DNA from: Microbacterium testaceum StLB037
Lineage (GTDB): Bacteria; Actinomycetota; Actinomycetes; Actinomycetales; Microbacteriaceae
Length of the DNA stretch: 64,000 bases
Direction: 5' to 3'
Assembly (NCBI RefSeq): GCF_900104345.1
Contig: NZ_FNJN01000003.1
Span: 372,001-436,000, forward strand
A program made the position numbers and the translations under genes. Shown in pieces: positions 46,126 through 54,593 of this stretch. Below the pieces are notes generated by a model. That model was given only the letters and a program-made list of their open reading frames with translations. It did no database searches and was not told where the DNA came from. How positions within the stretch are numbered: the first letter of the stretch is position 1; each line of letters begins with the position of its first letter.

Positions 46126-47321
46126 CAGACTCGCGCCGCCGCTCCGCGCGCCAGACCCTCGTACAGGTCGGCCATGCGCATCGCACTGTCGGTCATCGTG
46201 CCGATATTTCCGACCATCCCCGAGACGAGGTCGTAGATCATGTTGATCCACTTGTACGCCCACCGCGCATCTTGGATCAGGTCGTACACGGCGATTCCCG
46301 CCTCGACGGCCGCCACGAGCCAACCCGCCACGGGAACCGCAGCTTCGGCCGCGATCCGCAGGAGCTTCTGCGCGAGACGGTCGAGGATCTTCAGGATCTT
46401 GCCGACGGCTTCTTTACACAACAGGATCAGCACCTTGATCGCCGTCGCCACGGTGCCCGCGGGCCCTGCCACGACGGTGTGCGCCTGCGACATCACGCCG
46501 GCCGCTGCGACGAACGCCTCGGAGCCCTTGCCGGTCCACGACGCGAGGGGCGGGAGAAGCCCCATCGCGTTCTGACCGATCGCGCTCATGGCATCGCCCG
46601 CGTGCGTCCAGGCGAACTGCGCCTCGCGCATGCGCTCCCAGTCGCCCGAGAAGGGCTTCGTCACCTCTTCGAGGAGTGAGTAGCCGACGAGCTCTTCGAA
46701 GAGCCAGTCCACTCCGCCGAAGATCGGACCCGCCTTCCAACGGATGCTCTCGATCTCGGGATCCTCGCCCTGGGGTCGAGGGAGGTACGAGCGCACGTCC
46801 TGCTTCTCGGTGACCGTTCGAGACGCGGACAGTCCGTCTCCCACGCGGTCGGAGATTCCCGATGCCGTCCCGTCGGCCCACTCGACGGCGGAGTAACCGT
46901 CCCAGAAGGCTTGGTTGAACAGGTTCCCGTCGGGCTCGCCGTAGCGACTCGAGGCCCCGCCCTGTGCAGCGCCGAGAGTCGGCGCGGTGCCCGGCGAATA
47001 CGGCGGCGTGTCGACGCCGAGCGACGCGGCGACCTGAGCGATCGCGTCGTGAGCCGTCTGCTCGGCAGCGCGATACGCCGCGACCGTCTCGCCCATCCGC
47101 TCGGTGCCGATGCCGAAGGCCTGCGACGACATGTCGGCGACGCGTTTTCCGATGTCGACGATGCCGTCGCTGATCGGCTGGAACAGCTGCAGGATCAGGC
47201 CCAGCTCTCCCGCGTTCAGGCGGGCGTACGTTTCGAGGTGCTCCCCGATCGCCTGCCCGTGTCCGGCTTGCCTCTCCAGCACCTGCTGCGCAAGTGACAG
47301 CTGGTCGGTGTCGACATCCAT
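46125..47321 (-). CDS. Large WXG-type type VII secretion-associated protein
   Basis: A 398-residue protein. The N-terminal 100 residues form a long helical hairpin like EspC/T7SS targeting domains. A Gly/Pro-rich linker (103-135) and an SBP-like Trp-rich segment follow. A second helical hairpin has a W-x-G turn at W262-T-G264 (SWTGKGSEAF), then hydrophobic helices (about 285-350) that may insert in membranes. It is the first gene of the cluster, with a GGGGGG ribosome site. It may be a secreted pore-like effector or scaffold; function unproven. Confidence 0.65.
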   Translation of the reverse strand: MDVDTDQLSLAQQVLERQAGHGQAIGEHLETYARLNAGELGLILQLFQPISDGIVDIGKRVADMSSQAFGIGTERMGETVAAYRAAEQTAHDAIAQVAASLGVDTPPYSPGTAPTLGAAQGGASSRYGEPDGNLFNQAFWDGYSAVEWADGTASGISDRVGDGLSASRTVTEKQDVRSYLPRPQGEDPEIESIRWKAGPIFGGVDWLFEELVGYSLLEEVTKPFSGDWERMREAQFAWTHAGDAMSAIGQNAMGLLPPLASWTGKGSEAFVAAAGVMSQAHTVVAGPAGTVATAIKVLILLCKEAVGKILKILDRLAQKLLRIAAEAAVPVAGWLVAAVEAGIAVYDLIQDARWAYKWINMIYDLVSGMVGNIGTMTDSAMRMADLYEGLARGAAARV

Positions 47322-47362
47322 TCGGTCCCCCCGGTCCGTAGGTGAGGTGTGAGCGAAGCGGG

Positions 47363-48631
47363 TTACGCGCTCCGTCGCTTCTGCGCCAGCACGATGGTCG
47401 GCTGCGCGCGGTCTTCGACGGCCGCACGCGTGATGACGACCTTAGCGATGTCGTCGGCCGAGGGCACGTCGAACATGATCGGGCCCAGGACGTCTTCGAG
47501 GATTGCGCGCAGACCGCGCGCGCCGGTCTTCCGCAAGACGGCGAGGTCGGCGATCGCGCGCAGCGCGTCCTCTTCGAACTCGAGCTGCACACCGTCGAGC
47601 TCGAACATCCGCTGGTACTGCTTGACCAGCGCGTTGCGCGGTGCCGTGAGGATCTCCATCAACGCGTCCTGGTCCAGGGGCGAGACGGATGCCACGACGG
47701 GCAGGCGACCGATGAACTCGGGGATCAGGCCGAACTTGTGAAGATCCTCGGGCAGGGCCTCGCTGAATAGGTCGGGCGCGTCTTCCTTGCGCTGCAGCGG
47801 TGCGCCGAACCCGACGCCGTGCTTGCCGACGCGCGCCGAGATGATCTCTTCGAGGCCCGCGAAGGCCCCGGCCACGATGAACAGGACGTTCGTCGTGTCG
47901 ATCTGGATGAACTCCTGGTGCGGGTGCTTGCGGCCGCCCTGCGGCGGAACCGAAGCGACCGTTCCCTCGAGGATCTTCAGCAGCGCCTGCTGCACGCCCT
48001 CGCCCGACACGTCGCGCGTGATCGAGGGGTTCTCGGCCTTTCGGGCGATCTTGTCGACCTCGTCGATGTAGATGATGCCGGTCTCGGCACGCTTGACGTC
48101 GAAGTCGGCGGCCTGCAGGAGCTTCAGCAGGATGTTCTCGACGTCTTCACCGACGTAGCCGGCCTCGGTGAGCGCGGTGGCATCGGCGACCGCGAACGGC
48201 ACGTTGAGGCGCTTCGCGAGGGTCTGGGCGAGGTAGGTCTTGCCGCAACCGGTGGGCCCGAGCAGCAGGATGTTGCTCTTGGCGATGTCGATCTCTTCGG
48301 CGCGCTGCTCCGCGGGCTGAAGGGTGCCGTGCGAGCGCACGCGCTTGTAGTGGTTGTAGACGGCGACGGCGAGGGCGCGCTTGGCGGGCTCCTGCCCGAC
48401 GACGTACTCCTCGAGGAACGAGAAGATCTCGCGCGGCTTGGGCAGGTCGAACTCGGCGACCTCGCCGGCCGACGATTCGGCCATGCGCTCTTCGATGATC
48501 TCGTTGCAGAGCTCGACGCACTCGTCGCAGATGTAGACGCCCGGACCGGCGATCAGCTGCTGTACCTGCTTCTGGCTCTTGCCGCAGAAGGAGCACTTGA
48601 ACAGGTCGGCGCTCTCACCGATACGTGCCAT
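47363..48631 (-). CDS. clpX: ATP-dependent Clp protease ATP-binding subunit ClpX
   Basis: A 422-residue AAA+ unfoldase that feeds substrates to ClpP. The N-terminal zinc-binding domain has C-x2-C twice (KCSFCGKS and [10 protein letters not shown]). Walker A is GPTGCGKT, Walker B ILIDEVD-like [10 protein letters not shown], and the sensor and pore loops are in place. IGF-type ClpP-binding loop region is typical. SD GGGAGG precedes ATG 48631. It is near clpP1-clpP2 but separated from them by repeats and a terminator. Confidence 0.97.
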   Translation of the reverse strand: MARIGESADLFKCSFCGKSQKQVQQLIAGPGVYICDECVELCNEIIEERMAESSAGEVAEFDLPKPREIFSFLEEYVVGQEPAKRALAVAVYNHYKRVRSHGTLQPAEQRAEEIDIAKSNILLLGPTGCGKTYLAQTLAKRLNVPFAVADATALTEAGYVGEDVENILLKLLQAADFDVKRAETGIIYIDEVDKIARKAENPSITRDVSGEGVQQALLKILEGTVASVPPQGGRKHPHQEFIQIDTTNVLFIVAGAFAGLEEIISARVGKHGVGFGAPLQRKEDAPDLFSEALPEDLHKFGLIPEFIGRLPVVASVSPLDQDALMEILTAPRNALVKQYQRMFELDGVQLEFEEDALRAIADLAVLRKTGARGLRAILEDVLGPIMFDVPSADDIAKVVITRAAVEDRAQPTIVLAQKRRSA

Positions 48632-48802
48632 GGCCGGTTCCTCCCGTCACCCGGCCCCCGCCGGTGTGTTACCCGAGCCTAACCCGAGCCCGGGTGATCC
48701 AAGGGCATTCGCGCGCGCGGCGGTGTCGTGATCGCCCACGGCGGACACACTGCGTCCCGTCGCGCTTCCGCGGAGGGCGCGGACCTTCCCTGCCGCGCAG
48801 CC

Positions 48803-48867
48803 TCCGTGATCTGCACATCCTCAGGCTCGAATTCTCCCTGCGAGCTGAGGTTGCGCGAATCCCTGAT
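48803..48867 (+). repeat. 65-bp intergenic palindromic repeat, copy 9
   Basis: 65 bases aligned without gaps; the arms TCCGTGATCTGCACA and TGCGCGAATCCCTGA are partly paired and the centre has drifted. Confidence 0.6.
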
Positions 48868-48901
48868 CCTGTGCGGAGCTCTCGTCGCCGCGCGCACAAC
48901 C

Positions 48902-48966
48902 TCCGCGATCTGCACAACCTCCGTCGGCATCCGCCCCGTCGAGCTGAGGTTGCGCGAATCCCCGAC
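48902..48966 (+). repeat. 65-bp intergenic palindromic repeat, copy 10
   Basis: 65 bases aligned without gaps, 99 bases after copy 9; central GGCATCCG present. Confidence 0.7.
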
Positions 48967-49003
48967 CCTGCGCGAGCACCGGCCGTATTCACGCCCCGTG
49001 CGC

Positions 49004-49045
49004 GACGAAGCCCCGCAGACCGAAACGGGTCTGCGGGGCTTCGTC
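49004..49045 (-). terminator. Terminator after clpP2
   Basis: GACGAAGCCCCGCAGACC and GGTCTGCGGGGCTTCGTC form a perfect 18-bp stem. No long T-run follows. Confidence 0.8.
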
Positions 49046-49059
49046 GTGTCGCGAGCGCG

Positions 49060-49722
49060 TCAGGCGGTGAGGGCCGCCGGGGTGCGCTTGCGGGTCGTGA
49101 GCACCTGGTCGACGATGCCGTACTCCATCGCCTCGGCGGCGGAGAGGATCTTGTCGCGGTCGATGTCCTTGTTGACCTTCGCGACGTCCTGACCGGTGTG
49201 ACGCGCCATGGTCTCTTCAAGCCAGGTGCGCATGCGGAGGATCTCCTGCGCCTGGATCTCGATGTCGGACGCCTGTCCGTGTCCGGCCTCGCCCATGGCG
49301 GGCTGGTGGATCAGGATGCGGGCGTTCGGCAGGGCGAGACGCTTGCCGGGGGCGCCGGCGGCCAGCAGCACGGATGCCGCGGAGGCGGCCTGACCGAGCA
49401 CGACCGTCTGGATCTGCGGCGAGACGTACTGCATCGTGTCGTAGATCGCCGTCATGGCCGTGAACGAGCCACCGGGCGAGTTGATGTACATGATGATGTC
49501 GCGGTCGGGGTCCTGCGACTCGAGCACGAGCAGCTGCGCCATGACGTCGTCGGCCGACGCATCGTCGACCTGCACGCCGAGGAAGATCACGCGGTCTTCG
49601 AACAGCTTGTTGTACGGGTCCTGGCGCTTGTAGCCGTAGGCCGTGCGCTCCTCGAACTGAGGAAGGACGTAGCGGCTCGAGGGCATGTGCGATGCGGCGC
49701 CGCCGAAAGTGGGGATGTTCAT
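49060..49722 (-). CDS. clpP2: ATP-dependent Clp protease proteolytic subunit (ClpP2)
   Basis: A 220-residue serine protease subunit. The catalytic triad is S in GQAASAASVLLAAG, H in ARILIHQPAMGEA and D in NKDIDRDKILSA. The INSPGGSFTAMTAIYDTMQ segment is canonical. With ClpP1 it forms the mixed two-ring actinobacterial protease used with ClpX and ClpC. It follows clpP1 by 23 bases. Confidence 0.96.
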   Translation of the reverse strand: MNIPTFGGAASHMPSSRYVLPQFEERTAYGYKRQDPYNKLFEDRVIFLGVQVDDASADDVMAQLLVLESQDPDRDIIMYINSPGGSFTAMTAIYDTMQYVSPQIQTVVLGQAASAASVLLAAGAPGKRLALPNARILIHQPAMGEAGHGQASDIEIQAQEILRMRTWLEETMARHTGQDVAKVNKDIDRDKILSAAEAMEYGIVDQVLTTRKRTPAALTA

Positions 49723-49745
49723 GATGGTGTCCTTTTCCTCTCGGC

Positions 49746-50330
49746 TCAGGCCGCGGTTCCGCCGCCGCCGGTGACGTCGGTGGCGTGCTCGCGCATGTGG
49801 TCGACGAAGCCGTACTCGAGGGCTTCCTGAGCGGTGAACCAGCGGTCGCGGTCACCGTCGGCGTTGATCTGCTCGACGCTCTTGCCGGTCTGGGCCGCGG
49901 TGATCTCGGCGAGACGGCGCTTCATGTCGAGGATGAGCTGCGCCTGCGTCTGGATGTCGCTCGACGTTCCGCCGAAGCCACCGTGGGGCTGGTGCAGCAG
50001 CACGCGCGCGTTCGGCGTGATGTAGCGCTTGCCCTTGGTACCGCTGGTCAGCAGCAGCTGGCCCATCGAGGCCGCCATGCCGATGCCGACGGTGACGATG
50101 TCGTTCGGCACGAACTGCATCGTGTCGTAGATCGCCATGCCGGCCGTGATCGAGCCGCCGGGCGAGTTGATGTAGAGGTAGATGTCCTTCTGCGGGTCTT
50201 CTGCGGCAAGCAGCAGGATCTTGGCGCAGATCTCGTTGGCGTTGTCGTCGCGCACCTCGGAACCGAGCCAGATGATGCGGTCCTTGAGCAGTCTGTCGAA
50301 GACGCTCGTTGCCATAAGGGGTTCGGGCAT
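49746..50330 (-). CDS. clpP1: ATP-dependent Clp protease proteolytic subunit (ClpP1)
   Basis: A 194-residue ClpP subunit. Catalytic residues are S in [12 protein letters not shown] in [11 protein letters not shown] and D in [13 protein letters not shown] at 50330 has an AGGAG ribosome site 6 bases upstream; an internal ATG at 50315 is possible. Order clpP1-clpP2 is usual in Actinobacteria. Confidence 0.96.
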   Translation of the reverse strand: MPEPLMATSVFDRLLKDRIIWLGSEVRDDNANEICAKILLLAAEDPQKDIYLYINSPGGSITAGMAIYDTMQFVPNDIVTVGIGMAASMGQLLLTSGTKGKRYITPNARVLLHQPHGGFGGTSSDIQTQAQLILDMKRRLAEITAAQTGKSVEQINADGDRDRWFTAQEALEYGFVDHMREHATDVTGGGGTAA

Positions 50331-50407
50331 GTGTGCTCCTCTTCCGTGATCTGAAATGAATCTACCGGCGCGTTCCGGAGCGGGATGCCGTGTTCGCCGC
50401 GGGCGGA

Positions 50408-50896
50408 TCAGCGCGCCTGGTCGGCGATTTCTCGCGCATATCCCGTGACGGAACGGGTATAGCGCGGCAGGTGCGGGGCGAGAGCTTGAAGGGCGATGGA
50501 TGCCGCCCGCTCGGGCTTTCCGTTCGACACGAGCGCGAGGGCGTAGAAGGCGGCGGCCGCGTCGTGGAGAGGCCCGCGCGGTTCGCGCTCGTACTCCGCC
50601 TCGAGCATCGCGAGCGACTCTTCGGTCTTGCCGAGGTTGCGGATCGTGCTCGCCAGTTGGATCGTCGCCCGCGTGCGTCGCTCGTCGTCGAGCCCGATCT
50701 CCAGGGCGCGGCGGTACAGCACCTCCGCCTCGTCTTCGACGCCGGCCGAGTCACGCGCCCCGGCGCGTTCGAACAGCGCCACCGCATCGTCCGCCGGGCG
50801 CTCGGTGGCGAGCTCGTCGATCCGCTCGATCACGTGCTCGGGGCTGAGCGTGTCATCGGCCCACACGGCATCCACTCTGCTCTGCCAGTCGTTCAT
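50408..50896 (-). CDS. Tetratricopeptide repeat protein
   Basis: A 162-residue helical protein with TPR-like pairs ([33 protein letters not shown] and following). It is soluble and probably binds a partner. ATG at 50896 gives the conserved [12 protein letters not shown] start and sits 7 nt after GAGGAT, a leaderless-type -10. It lies between clpP1 and tig, a typical place in Microbacteriaceae. Confidence 0.75.
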   Translation of the reverse strand: MNDWQSRVDAVWADDTLSPEHVIERIDELATERPADDAVALFERAGARDSAGVEDEAEVLYRRALEIGLDDERRTRATIQLASTIRNLGKTEESLAMLEAEYEREPRGPLHDAAAAFYALALVSNGKPERAASIALQALAPHLPRYTRSVTGYAREIADQAR

Positions 50897-51031
50897 GTGT
50901 CGCATCCTCATCATCGTTCTGACCCCATGCTCACGCACTGCGTGTCCACGACACTCGGACGCTTCGAGACGCGGTCCGAGTGTTCTGGACACTCAACGGG
51001 GCCGTTCCCCCCGGACGGCGCCCGGGGACGG

Positions 51032-51065
51032 AAAAGGGGGCGGATGCCACGGCATCCGCCCCCTT
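51032..51065 (-). terminator. Rho-independent terminator after tig
   Basis: On the minus strand AAGGGGGCGGATGCC pairs perfectly with GGCATCCGCCCCCTT over a 2-base loop, then TTTTCC. The stem contains the GGATGCC heptamer on both arms. Confidence 0.88.
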
Positions 51066-51074
51066 CGTCACGAC

Positions 51075-52577
51075 TTACTCGCTGTCAGCGGCCTCGTCGG
51101 TCTTCTTCTTGGCCGGGGCGCGCTTCTTGGCGGGAGCCTTAGCGGGAGCCTCCTCAGCGGCGGGCGCCTCGTCAGCGTCGGCCTTCTTCTTCGCGGGGGC
51201 GCGCTTCTTGGCGGGAGCCTTCGCGGGAGCCTCCTCAGCGGCGGCCTCCTCGGCGGGAGCCTCGTCCGCAGCGTCGTCACCCTCGACGGGCTCTTCGCCC
51301 TCGACGGCGACGAAACCGGTCAGGTCGACGGGCTTGCCGTCGGTGTCGACGACGGTGACCTTGCCGAGCGCGATCGCGAGGGCCTTGTTGCGGGCGACCT
51401 CACCGACGAGCGCGGGCAGCTGGTTGCCCTGCTGCAGCGCGTTGACGAAGTCCTGCGGCGCCATGTTGTACTGCGCAGCCGACTGGATCAGGTACTGGGT
51501 CAGCTCGTCCTGCGACACCTGGACGTTGGCATCTTCGGCGATCTTGTCGAGCACCATCTGCGTGCGGAACTGCTTCTCGCTCGCTTCGGTGACCTCGGCG
51601 CGGTGCTCGTCGTCTTCGAGGCGGTTCTCGCCCTCGAGGTGCTGGTGCACCTCGTCCTCGATGAGCTGCGGCGGAACCGGGATCTCGACGGCCTCGAGGA
51701 GCGCCTCGATGAACTTGTCGCGCGCGGCCGAGCCCTGCGTGAAGACGGACTGCTGCGACACGCGCTCGCTGAGCGACTCGCGCAGCTCGGCGATGGTGTC
51801 GAACTCCGACGCCATCTGCGCGAAGTCGTCGTCGGCCTCGGGGAGCTCGCGCTCCTTGACGGCGGTGATGGTGACCGAGACCTCGGCCTCTTCACCGGCG
51901 TGCTCGCCGCCGACCAGCTTCGAACGGAACGTGGTCTGCTCGTCGGCCGTGAGCGACTCGATGGCCTCATCGATGCCCTCGAGCAGTTCGCCCGAGCCGA
52001 TCTCGTACGACACGCCCTCGGCGCGGTCGATCTCGTTGCCGTCGATCGTGGCGACCAGGTCGAGCTCGACGAAGTCACCGGTCTTGGCGGGACGGTCGAC
52101 CGTGATGAGCGTGCCGAAGCGCGCACGCAGGCGGTCGAGCTCGGCGTCGATACCGGCCTCGTCGACCTCGGCGGCGTCGACCGTCACCGTGATCGAGTCG
52201 TACGCGGGCAGGTCGAACTCGGGGCGCACGTCGACCTCGACGTCGACGATGAGGTCGCCCGAGAAGTCCTTGAGCTCGGGGAGCTCGACGATCTCGGCGT
52301 TCGGACGACCGATGACGCGCAGGTCATTGGCCTCGACGGCCGCGCGGTAGAACCCGTCGAGCCCCTCGTTGACGGCGTGCTCGATGACGGCGCCGCGGCC
52401 CATGCGCTGGTCGATGATCGGCGCGGGCACCTTGCCCTTGCGGAAGCCGGGGATCTGCACGTCGCGGGCGATGTGCTCGTAGGCGTGGGCGATGCTCGGC
52501 TTGAGCTCGTCGGGCGAAACCGTGATGTGCAGCTTGACCCGGGTGGGGCTGAGCTTCTCGACGGTGCTGTTGACCAT
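51075..52577 (-). CDS. tig: Trigger factor with histone H1-like basic tail
   Basis: A 500-residue ribosome-bound chaperone and peptidyl-prolyl isomerase. The ribosome-binding signature [12 protein letters not shown] is near 44-55, the FKBP domain near 150-240 and the arm helices follow. Beyond about residue 425 there is an acidic Ala/Glu stretch and then two copies of a basic [12 protein letters not shown] repeat separated by acidic linkers, ending DEAADSE. Such Lys/Ala/Pro repeats resemble histone H1 tails and are unusual on trigger factor. ATG at 52577 gives the family start. Confidence 0.95.
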   Translation of the reverse strand: MVNSTVEKLSPTRVKLHITVSPDELKPSIAHAYEHIARDVQIPGFRKGKVPAPIIDQRMGRGAVIEHAVNEGLDGFYRAAVEANDLRVIGRPNAEIVELPELKDFSGDLIVDVEVDVRPEFDLPAYDSITVTVDAAEVDEAGIDAELDRLRARFGTLITVDRPAKTGDFVELDLVATIDGNEIDRAEGVSYEIGSGELLEGIDEAIESLTADEQTTFRSKLVGGEHAGEEAEVSVTITAVKERELPEADDDFAQMASEFDTIAELRESLSERVSQQSVFTQGSAARDKFIEALLEAVEIPVPPQLIEDEVHQHLEGENRLEDDEHRAEVTEASEKQFRTQMVLDKIAEDANVQVSQDELTQYLIQSAAQYNMAPQDFVNALQQGNQLPALVGEVARNKALAIALGKVTVVDTDGKPVDLTGFVAVEGEEPVEGDDAADEAPAEEAAAEEAPAKAPAKKRAPAKKKADADEAPAAEEAPAKAPAKKRAPAKKKTDEAADSE

Positions 52578-52649
52578 GCGGTTCGTTCTCCTCGTGTGGC
52601 CCGCGCGCACGCGGGGGCCGATTGGGCCTGTGGTCTGTGGGGCCGTTCG

Positions 52650-52723
52650 TCGGGGCGACAGGATTTGAACCTGCGGCCTCCCGCTCCCAAAGCGGGCGCT
52701 CTACCAAGCTGAGCTACGCCCCG
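52650..52723 (-). tRNA. tRNA-Pro (anticodon TGG)
   Basis: A 74-nt cloverleaf on the minus strand. The acceptor CGGGGCG pairs with CGCCCCG, the anticodon loop TTTGGGA gives TGG and the T arm is CAGGTTCAAATCCTG. CCA is not encoded. Confidence 0.95.
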
Positions 52724-52887
52724 GGGCGGCGCGCGGCACGCGCCGACGAAACGACCGCTGAAAGTCTAGTCGATCCCCCTGGCTGCGCCGATTTTGCCGA
52801 CCCCCTTGCGTACGAGAGCGGAGGGATGCCGACTCCCCCGCGTTCGCGACGGGCCTCAGGGTGTCGTAGAGTGGGTGTCGTCCGACT

Positions 52888-52911
52888 CCGCGGTTCGTCA
52901 GAAAACCGCGG
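52888..52911. other. Small inverted repeat just before tRNA-Gly
   Basis: CCGCGGTT and AACCGCGG are perfect arms, 6 bases before the tRNA. TAGAGT at 52867-52872 is a likely -10 for the tRNA promoter, so the hairpin would be in the 5' leader of the precursor. Confidence 0.4.
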
Positions 52912-52917
52912 AATTCC

Positions 52918-52991
52918 GGGGCTGTAGCTTAGTGGTAAAGCCTCTGTCTTCCAAACAGATGATGCGAGTTCGATTCTCGTCAGCCCCTCCA
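52918..52991 (+). tRNA. tRNA-Gly (anticodon TCC), integration site
   Basis: A 74-nt cloverleaf with acceptor GGGGCTG pairing with CAGCCCC, anticodon loop CTTCCAA (TCC) and CCA encoded at 52989-52991. An integrase gene begins 115 bases downstream, and base composition changes here. Confidence 0.95.
52945..52991 (+). other. Probable attachment site (attL) in the tRNA-Gly 3' half
   Basis: Tyrosine integrases with this layout recombine in the anticodon-to-3' end part of a tRNA gene and restore it. The matching direct repeat (attR) was not found inside the window, so the core boundaries are not known. Confidence 0.5.
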
Positions 52992-53041
52992 CCTTTCCAC
53001 CGCGAGATCACGCGGGAACTACCTCACAAGGCGCAGAGCGT

Positions 53042-53070
53042 GTGTCACATCGTGACACACTCCGTGACAC
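53042..53070. promoter_or_regulatory. GTGACAC repeats before the integrase gene
   Basis: GTGTCAC (53042-53048) and GTGACAC (53052-53058) are inverted around 3 bases; a third GTGACAC follows at 53064-53070. They may be integrase/excisionase arm sites or an operator for the integrase promoter. Confidence 0.5.
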
Positions 53071-53106
53071 AAGCTATTTCTAGTTTTGAGTCATGGAGGG
53101 GTCTAG

Positions 53107-54252
53107 ATGCCTCGCAAGAAGGCTGGTCGCCAACCTCGCTACGGCACCATCGACGTGCTGCCTAGTGGTCGCTGGCGGGGTCGCTACCGCGCTAACGGAG
53201 TGCTCACGAACCTCGGCACCTTCGAGACGTGGGAGGACGCAGAAGAGGCGCTGGCGAAGGTGCAAGCGCGCTTCACTTTGGGTCTAGAGAAAGAACCCAC
53301 GCGCAAAGGTCAGAACGGCCTAGAGATGGTCATCGACCAGTACTTCAAGACGCGAGGGAAGAAGCTCTCCGAGCGCACCCGTACCGAGAACCTGGCATCA
53401 CTGAACAACCACGTGGTGTCGTACTTCAAGGGCATACCTCTTAACCAGATCGACCGCTGGAAGATCGAGGTCTGGTGGCACACTCCCACCATGGAGAAGC
53501 GTCCGGTCGCTCGAAGGAACACCTACTTCGCGTTGCGGTCGATCATGAACTACGCCGTCGCTCGTGGGTACATCGCGGAGAACCCGTGCCAGGTAGAGGA
53601 CGCCGGGGCTACCGTCGCGAAGGACCGCCCATACATGTCCCCCGCCGACTTCGACCGCATCGTTGCTCAGGCACCGCAGCCAGCACGGATGATCTTCGAG
53701 TTCATGCTCGGTAGCCACGCTCGCCTAGGTGAGGTTGTGGCACTGACGGTGGCTGACGTGTCACTAGAGCTAGGCACCGTCGCCCTGGTGCGTCAGATTC
53801 GCAAGGACGGCGAAGCACCGGCAGGGAACAAGTACGGCTCGAAGAGAACGGTTACCGTCTTCCCGTCCAGCTTCGCGCCGGTCAGGGTCATGCTGGCTAG
53901 TCGAATCGGCACCAAGCCTTCTGATCCACTTTTTCTCCGGGAGGACGGCTCTCCGATCACCCGCACGTACTTGCAGTACCACTGGCGCAAGGCTCGGGAG
54001 AAGGCGGGACTCCCCCAGTTTCACGTGCACGACATCCGTCACACGGGTCTGACCATCGCAGAGGGCACCGGGCAGGGCATCAAGAATGTTCAGCTACGCG
54101 GTGGTCACTCCACGACAGCCGCAGCGCTGAAGTATCAGCACGCACGTCTAGAAGCAGACTCAGGTATGGCTGACGCCGCAGACGCCGCCCTCCAGCTTGC
54201 CCGAGGACAATTGGTGCCGCGAGCGGAGATGCCGAAGAATGAGACCGACTGA
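53107..54252 (+). CDS. int: Tyrosine-type site-specific integrase
   Basis: A 381-residue phage-type integrase. An N-terminal arm-binding domain (AP2-like, GRWRGRYRANGVLTNLGTF near 22-40), a SAM-like core-binding domain (65-165) and the catalytic domain are present. Catalytic residues: R206 in GSHARLGEV, H308 and R311 in HVHDIRHTG, a further His in GGHST and nucleophile Y343 in LKYQHAR. It should integrate and excise the element at the adjacent tRNA-Gly. Base composition is lower in GC than upstream. Confidence 0.93.
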   Translation: MPRKKAGRQPRYGTIDVLPSGRWRGRYRANGVLTNLGTFETWEDAEEALAKVQARFTLGLEKEPTRKGQNGLEMVIDQYFKTRGKKLSERTRTENLASLNNHVVSYFKGIPLNQIDRWKIEVWWHTPTMEKRPVARRNTYFALRSIMNYAVARGYIAENPCQVEDAGATVAKDRPYMSPADFDRIVAQAPQPARMIFEFMLGSHARLGEVVALTVADVSLELGTVALVRQIRKDGEAPAGNKYGSKRTVTVFPSSFAPVRVMLASRIGTKPSDPLFLREDGSPITRTYLQYHWRKAREKAGLPQFHVHDIRHTGLTIAEGTGQGIKNVQLRGGHSTTAAALKYQHARLEADSGMADAADAALQLARGQLVPRAEMPKNETD

Positions 54253-54593
54253 CGCGCCCTTCGCCGGGCCGCTGCCCCACCCTCAGAGAATCTTCTAGTG
54301 GTCCAGCCTGATTCCGCCGAGCAGACATCTTACTGACTGGTTAGGTGGCTCCCTCTCGCCACGGCGAACGGCCCGAAAAGTGCCTAGCGAGTTGGCGGAC
54401 GACGCGGTGTGGCGGCACTCACTCTGTCAAGCGTCTGACCAGATAGATCGCAACGGACGTGACTGACAGCTGGGCATACGTCAGATTCGGGAACGTCCCC
54501 GCCCGTTCTTAGAAGGTGCGCCGGTCTAGAGTCCTGGCGGTCACGATGTCTTCGTTATGCTTCGAACGAGTCGCGCCACCGGGGGGAAAGCAC
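54253..54593. other. Gap after the integrase gene
   Basis: This 341-base stretch has no convincing gene. It ends with the ribosome site GGGGGAAAG of the next gene. No repeat or clear terminator was recognised. Confidence 0.4.

Larger units (their letters stand above)
48632..49059. other. Gap between clpX and clpP2 with two repeats and a terminator
   Basis: This 428-base gap holds the clpX ribosome site, repeat copies 9 and 10 and the clpP2 terminator. No gene seen. It splits the usual clpP-clpX operon. Confidence 0.65.
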
